64,000 bases of DNA from Spinacia oleracea (taxonomy: Eukaryota; Streptophyta; Magnoliopsida; Caryophyllales; Amaranthaceae), in the NCBI RefSeq assembly GCF_020520425.1, contig NC_079488.1, positions 27,158,247-27,222,246 of the forward strand, in the 5' to 3' direction. Numbering within the stretch: position 1 is the first letter of the stretch; each line of letters starts with the position of its first letter. Below the pieces are notes generated by a model. It saw nothing but the letters and a program-made list of their open reading frames with translations. It was not told where the DNA came from and ran no database searches. Shown piece by piece: positions 58,142-64,000 of the stretch. The position numbers and the translations under genes were made by a program.

Positions 58142-59609
58142 TGTAGACACCTACTTTTGTCCCCATTCCCGAAGGGAAGGTTCGATGATGAGAACATAAA
58201 TCTCCACTTGACAACGCATCTCCTATAAAATAACGAATCTCAATCACCCTTTTTATTTCACCCGAAACCTGCTATTTATAGAAACCTGCTATTTATGGAA
58301 ACCTGCTAAAAATAGTAACTGCCGTAATGGGTAGTTGTTAAAAGTGGCAAGTCATAAAAGATAGAAACCTGTCAGAATTAGGTGTTGCACTCCAACATAA
58401 ATCCTAAATGAGATAGAAGTTGCGAGAGAATCCTATTCCTAATACGATTCGAAAATAAGAGTTACGTATTAAATTAAAATCCTAACGAGCCTAGAGTTCG
58501 TAACGGGCCCAGACGCATTCCGTCATAAAATTAATACGCACTGAAAGACTCGATTAAGTCTCATACACTCCGGATTCTAAGAGTCCGAATCTGACAAAGA
58601 AACGGCCCAGACCCTATTTTCAACGCCTGGCTCTGGGCGCCGAAATCTTCGGCGCCCAGTCCTGGGCGCTGAAATTACCTGGGACGTGTACTTTCCTAAT
58701 TCCTCGTGGATTAGAGTTCTACAATTCTATCTTTCCACGAACTCTTTTCTATAAATATAGCCCCAAGTTCGACGTGAAAGGAACACACACAATTCATATT
58801 CTGAGTATTGACTCTAACCCCTAAGCCTAAGCCTCACGCTGCGAAATTGATCACGCGTTCTGTCGCAATCGATCCAAAAATCGAACAGAACGTATCCTGT
58901 CCCGTAACTTGAGATTCGTTAAATAAAAGGAGAAATAGCAAAGTCAAAGTGGTTAGTTTTATGAGAACCGTGACGCACCTCTCAAGGGTGCGTCGTAATG
59001 TGTCCCTTTTCCATGATTTAATTGCTTTCCTCGCCCTTTTATGAACTGTTAAACTAATTAAATCTGATTGTTCTATCACGCCTAATAAAGATAATATTTT
59101 TGGGAAATTGGATTATCATGCTAGGTCCCTTAATACAATCTAAATCAGATAATCGCGCTCGATCTAGTATTATATGTTGCATATTGTTAAAATCAACTCA
59201 GATTAATTTAATAGTTAACGCATGTCCCTTCAATTATTTATGCTGAGCTAGTAAGGATATCCTGCCTCTGGAGTTATCGAAGAGCGAGTACTCCTCTCGG
59301 TAGTTACAGTCCCCCGAACCCTCAATCTCTACCTTGCGGGTGTATGTTGAGAGATCCCCACACCAGGGATCACAAGGGAACCTACGGCCGTCGTGGTCAA
59401 ACATATTTGCACTCCCTTTATGTCACGATAACCGGGTTTTGTCAGTTTTTCTCATTATCGTTAAAAACTAAATGGCGACTCCTATATTACTAGTCAATTG
59501 GGTGTAAACTCACAGGAAATCCAATTACACTTGATTTGACAAAGAGAAGCGTCACACTCACGAGGGACGAGGTCACGCATTAGCCTCGCGCTTTTTCGAC
59601 CCCCTCACA
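58142..59609 (+). repeat. Ty3/gypsy (Ogre/Tat-like) 5' LTR
   Basis: 1468 bp from TGTAGACACC to CCCCTCACA, with a TATA box (TATAAATAT, near 58750) and a perfect 12-bp-stem palindrome (58633-58659, arms CTGGGCGCCGAA). It is followed by a primer-binding site of tRNA-Arg type. An inverted partial copy lies at 60686-61960. Confidence 0.8.
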
Positions 59610-59610
59610 G

Positions 59611-59627
59611 TGGCGACTCCACTGGGG
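59611..59627 (+). promoter_or_regulatory. Gypsy primer-binding site (tRNA-Arg type)
   Basis: TGGCGACTCCACTGGGG directly follows the LTR and one G. This form is known from Ogre/Tat-type Ty3/gypsy elements. Confidence 0.7.
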
Positions 59628-60685
59628 ATAGTGAAGGAAATACTCGTGCTTGTAGGTAATCAAAACATCCGAAGGGTGAAACGATCCTACCCCGCGTTTA
59701 TTTCCCCATCAAGTTGGGACGACCTGAAAATCAGCATATTAATGTGAACGGGCAGAACCGCATAACGAATCTTGGCTCCCTCAGGGAGTTTGGACTATGG
59801 ATACCCATCGCCAACCGGGGGGTGCATACGCTTCAAATGTTGTCCACTCTGCACTTTCGCTAGTAGTACACCCGTCCCAAACCTAATCGCTCGCCCATTA
59901 GGTCCCTCTCATTGGTGCATGCCCCCTTGGCTTACATCGTGATTGGCCTCTTGGGCGAAATTCGTCTGTTGAAGGCACTACCTCGACCGGGGCATGTGTT
60001 GGATCTGCGATAGAAGCGGTACCAAGCCAGGCGCAAGTACTACCCATAGAAGCCTATCATAAACTACATGGCATATTATTATTGCCTCATGATGTAATGT
60101 TAGTTATGTGTAGAGAAATATGTGATTGTGTGTGACAAACAACGTTAGAAAACCAACGACCTTAAAAATTGCCCAAACATTCATAAACCAATTGGCCAAA
60201 GAGTTATACCAAAATACGTGTTCCGCAAACCCGAACGATCGCCACAAAAATAAGCGACGCTCGGGATGGCCTGTAACGAATCCCACAAACGCTGCACAAC
60301 GCGTAAAGGACGTTATTAGGCAAGCACGCAAAATCGAAGTCGCATAAACAAAAGTAGACGCAAACAGAAAACGAGAACTAGCCAGGGACGCATTTTCAAC
60401 GCCCCTGGCTGGGCGCCAAAATTTCTCACGCCCTACGCTGGGCGCTGAAGTTGCTGCCTGGCCTTTTGGTCAGGCACAGCAGCCTCGGTGCCCACGCATG
60501 AAGAAAATACGTAGCAAAAAAAAAACTTTTCGTGAAAATTTTTGCTACGAGGGCGTATGAAAAAGCACTCGATTCCAAAAGCGACTTATAAAAAAAAATA
60601 ACTCTTTGTGTCGTTGATAGGCCTCCTACGACGGCAATGTTCGGCTCCAAAACCGAGCACGCTAATTGAAATAACCTTGAATGTC
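59628..60685 (+). other. Gypsy 5' leader, no gene seen
   Basis: Internal sequence of the gypsy element, without a recognisable gag. The GGCTGGGCGCC / CTGGGCGCTGAAG motif of the LTR recurs at 60408-60452. An open frame at 60126-60347 has no family resemblance. Confidence 0.5.
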
Positions 60686-61960
60686 TGTGAGGGGGTCAAA
60701 AAAGCACGAGGCTAATGCGTGACCTCGTCCCTCGTGGGTGTGACGCTTCTTTTTGTCAAATCAAGTGTAATTGGATTTCCTGTGAGTTTACACCCAATTG
60801 ACTAGTAATATAGGAGTCACCATTCAGTTTTTAACGACAATGAGAAAAACTGACAAAACCCGGTTATCGTGACATAAAGGGAGTGCAATTATGTTTGACC
60901 ATGACGGCCGTAGGTTCCCTTGTGATCCCTGGTGGTGGGGATCGCTCAACGTACACCCGCAGGGTAGAGATTGAGGGTTCGGGGGACTGTAACTACCGAG
61001 AGGAGTACTCGCTCTTCGATAACTCCAGAGGAAGGATATCCTTACTAGCTCAGCATAAATAATTGAAGGGACATGCGTTAACTATTAAACTAATCTGAGT
61101 TGATTTTAATAATATGCAACATATAGTACTAGATCGAACGCGATTATCTGATTTAGATTGTTTTAAGGGACCTAGCATGATAATCCAATTTCCCAAAAAT
61201 ATCATATTTATTAAGCGTGATCGAACAATCAGATTTTAGTTAGTTTAACAGTTCATAAAAGGGCGAGGAAAGCAATTAAACCATGGAAAAGGGACACATT
61301 ACGACGCACCCTTGAGAGGTGCGTCACGGTTCTCAGAAAACTAACCACTTTGGCTTTGCTATTTCTCCTTTTATTTAACGAATCTCAAATTATAGGACGG
61401 GATACGTTCTGTTCGATTTATGGATCGATTGCGACATAACGCGTGATCAGTTTTTGCAGCGTGAGGCTTAGGCTTAGGGGTTTAGAGTCAATACTCAGAA
61501 TAATAATTGTGTGTTGTTCCTTTTTCACGTCGAACTTAGGGGTCCATTTATAGGAAAGAGTGGCGTAGAAAGACAGATTTTCAGGAATTTGAATACGAAA
61601 CGGATGAGGAAAAGAATCCGTCCCAGGTATTTTCAGCGCCCAGGGCTGGGCGTTGAAAATAGGGTCTGGGCAGAATTCTTTGTCAGATTGGACTCTAGAG
61701 TATGGAGTCCATTATGAGACTTAATCCGAGTTATTTGGTGCGTACTAACCTTGTGACGGAATGCGTCTGGGCCCGTTACGAACTCTAGGCTCGTTAGGAT
61801 TTTAATTAATACGTGACTCTTATTTTCGAATCATATTAGGAATAGGATTCTCTCGTAATATCTATCTCATTTAGGGTTTATGTTGGAGTGCAACACCTAA
61901 TTCTGACAGGTTTCTATCTTTTTATTCATACTACTTTTAGCAACTACCCTTTATGGCAGT
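60686..61960 (-). repeat. Inverted gypsy LTR copy, truncated
   Basis: Begins TGTGAGGGGGTC, the complement of the end of the LTR at 58142-59609, and follows it in reverse with many differences to GGCAGT at 61960. No primer-binding site adjoins its 60686 side, so it is a 3' or solo LTR of a second, opposite-strand insertion, not part of the same element. Its 5' portion is displaced by the next element. Confidence 0.8.
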
Positions 61961-62654
61961 TGTTATCCCACTTTTTGGACTAACGACATAACCGCACTAA
62001 CGTTTGATCATGTCGTGTCAACCAGGTTCTGTCGTGTCGCAGGTAAGCGTAGTTCCAGGGAGATACGTCCGACGTGGCGTCGTATGACGAGGCATAGACG
62101 ACGAAGGACAGACGACAACGCGCAAGACGTAGAGACGCGTCGTCTCTGGGCAGGCCAATAAAGATAAGCTAACCTAAAGCCCACGATGGGCAGCGCCGTC
62201 ATGACAGCAGGAACGAGTCCAAGGCATGCGCGAGAAACGTGGAGTTAGTTGAAGACCAAAGAGACGTGCGACAAAGATATCCCTATCTTTGTGGGATTCT
62301 CTCAACCAACTACACCATTGGAAATTTCCTATAAAAGGACGAAGATGAAGACAAGCGAAGGGCACGTGAACTCAAGCTCTCATACTCTCAAGCCATAAAA
62401 GCATTCAAATCATTCTTGTATTCGTTATTTATATTTTGTTACATTGATTTCTAGAATAAGATACAAACAATCATATAGGAAACTTAGTGGATTGATAGCC
62501 TCATAGCTATCCGCGGTTTTTTACCTTATTCCTGGGTTTTCCGCGTCAACACTTCTCTGTGTCGTGTCTCTTTTTGTCTTCCCTTATTTAATTATCGCTT
62601 AGTTAGTGTCGACCTAAGCCAAAGATCGCCCCTAGACGAAATTTGGCATAAACA
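61961..62654 (+). repeat. Second Ty3/gypsy (Tat-like) 5' LTR
   Basis: Left border set where homology to the inverted LTR ends and TGTTATCCCAC begins; right border AACA before the primer-binding site. TATA box TATAAAAGG near 62330. The borders were inferred without a second LTR to compare. Confidence 0.6.
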
Positions 62655-62655
62655 G

Positions 62656-62674
62656 TTTGGCGCCGTCTGTGGGG
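62656..62674 (+). promoter_or_regulatory. Gypsy primer-binding site
   Basis: TTTGGCGCCGTCTGTGGGG, a form common in Tat-type Ty3/gypsy elements, one base after the LTR end. Confidence 0.75.
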
Positions 62675-62712
62675 ACATTAACTAGGTTTCACACAAAATC
62701 ACCCTACAAACC

Positions 62713-63059
62713 ATGACTACTGAAGAGATGACGCTCGCAGAGATGAAAGCGGCCTACGAGAAGGCCCAAGCAGAGCTGGCCCAAGAAAGGGCCTCCATTG
62801 AAAACCTCCAGAAGGAGCTCGAATCCGTGAAAATTACCAAGTATCAATCGCGTTACAAGCCAGGTGCAAAACCGAAGAAGTTAATATTCGAGATGACTGA
62901 CGACTCTGAGGACCTGTCCGACGGCGAGGAGCCTCATGGGGAAGAGGATGAAGCAACACCGGACCCCGTCACCAAGCGCCTAAATAAGATGGAAAATCAC
63001 ATGAAGAAGCGATGCTCGTTGATGATGAAGCTGATGACCAAACTGCCGGGGGCAACCAC
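62713..63059 (+). pseudogene. Gypsy gag N-terminus, cut by an LTR
   Basis: Starts MTTEEMTLAEMKAAYEKAQA and continues as a probable coiled coil, a basic patch (KPGAKPKK) and an acidic stretch. This is the usual beginning of a Tat-type gag. After codon 115 the copia-family LTR begins at 63060, and the frame runs 22 codons into it to a stop. The rest of gag-pol should resume beyond the window. Confidence 0.75.
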
Positions 63060-64000
63060 TGAAGGAAATAATGCCCTTGGTCCAAGTATGCATTCTATGT
63101 TAAGTCTAATAAGTGCGGTTCAGTATTAATTAACAAGTTAATAATTCAGTGAGATCAAGTGAGCTGAATGCCTAGCTAGAGGCCGCTTCAGTTCAAGTGG
63201 AATTAATGATATTAATCCACAGCTTACTCTTGACTGAACCCGTAGGGTCACACAAATAGTACGTAAACGGATCAAGTATTTAATGGCATTAAATACTCCA
63301 TCTATGGATATTCGGAATCGACGGATCTTGGTTTCAGTGGGAGCTGAGATCGTCACAGGCAAGAAATGAATGCTCCGGAAACGATGATATTGCCGGAAAC
63401 GGAAATATGGATCGTATCGGAAATATAAATATTATCCAAGTCGTAGATGTTGCCGGAAACGGAAACATGGTACGTATCGGAAAATATTATCGGAAATGGA
63501 GATATTGTCGGAATCGGAAATATTGTCGGAAACGGAAATATTGTCAGAATCGGAAATATTATCGGAATCGGAAAATAATTCCGGAAACGGAAATATTAAA
63601 TATTTGTTCGAAACGGAAATTAATTCCGGAATCGGAAATATTACATATTGTTCGTATCGGAAATGAATTCCGGAATCGGGAAATTAATCGGAAGCGTATC
63701 GTACGAATTAGCATCGGACGAGGCCTGCTAGACGAAGGCCCAGCACGAAGCCGGGCCATCGCCCAGCAAGCCAGCGCGCCACAAACGCACCAGCCAAGGC
63801 TGCGCCAGGCCCACCGCAAGGCAGGCCCAGCGCGCGCCAAGGCTGCGGCAGCGTGTGGGCTTGTGGCAGTGGGCTGCGAGCTCGCGGGCTGCGGGCGCGC
63901 GCATGGCGCCCCTCGTGGGCTGCTGTGCGTGCGTGTGTGTTTGTGTGCTATACGAATCCTAAAGCAATCAGGTTTCGACATATGATTAAATTCTTAAACC
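63060..64000 (+). repeat. Copia-family LTR, runs off the window
   Basis: First 941 bp of an LTR of the family at 39262, with the CGGAAATATT tract (63370-63690) and a GC-rich module (63715-63940) of a different sequence from the others. Whether it is a solo LTR or starts a full element cannot be told. Confidence 0.92.

Noticed and set aside
60126..60347. 73-codon basic frame in the gypsy leader
   Set aside because: No resemblance to Gag or any family I recognise, and too short to support.
60686..61960. Inverted LTR as the far end of the same gypsy element
   Set aside because: LTRs of one element are in the same orientation; this copy is inverted, diverged and lacks an adjacent primer-binding site.

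Overview
The window looks like repeat-rich nuclear DNA of a flowering plant, almost entirely transposable elements. Evidence: a TNP2-type CACTA transposase, an L1-like LINE with DUF4283/zinc-knuckle ORF1, a Ty1/copia element primed by a tRNA-iMet-like site, Ty3/gypsy (Tat/Ogre-like) LTRs and Stowaway MITEs, in an AT-rich background with GT-AG introns. A eudicot, possibly in the Caryophyllales/Amaranthaceae, is plausible, but I cannot prove it. I find no ordinary single-copy host gene, rRNA, tRNA gene or CRISPR array.

Layout, left half. 1-2532: AT-rich DNA with two tandem Helitron-like 3' ends and a 45-bp palindrome. 2533-23227: a decayed CACTA element with its left end at 2533, a broken TNP2 transposase (4327-7696), two arrays of a 161-bp repeat (10 and 13 units) and a Ulp1-protease remnant. 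It is split by a complete 10.35-kb non-autonomous LTR retrotransposon on the minus strand (10289-20638, target duplication ATTAC). 23228-28161: a second, truncated member of that LTR family. 28162-33396: AT-rich DNA with two Stowaway-like MITEs and a ~1-kb tandem duplication.

Layout, right half, a deep nest. An older LTR element of the same family (5' LTR 33397-34018, 3' LTR from 57088) was entered by an L1-like LINE (about 37077-52722, minus strand, 15-bp target duplication). The LINE ORF2 was then entered by a full-length Ty1/copia element (39262-49826, target duplication CCCTT). The two 1431-bp LTRs of the copia element are identical base for base by eye, and it has an uninterrupted 1321-codon gag-pol ORF. 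At 58141 the outer 3' LTR is itself cut by a gypsy LTR (58142-59609), followed by an inverted LTR copy (60686-61960). That copy is cut by another gypsy element (LTR 61961-62654, gag from 62713), and that gag is cut at 63060 by one more copia-family LTR that runs out of the window.

How the parts relate: the intact copia element (39262-49826) is the likely autonomous partner of the coding-dead relatives at 10289, 23228 and 33397. They share LTR ends, leader, a GC-rich leader tract, the ~750-bp 3' region with a hairpin beside the polypurine tract, and, in two copies, the same degenerate reverse-transcriptase remnant. The best candidate for something biologically notable is this autonomous/non-autonomous pair with conserved cis regions, variable GC-rich modules and a divergent primer-binding site. 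I did not find a convincing new non-transposon system.
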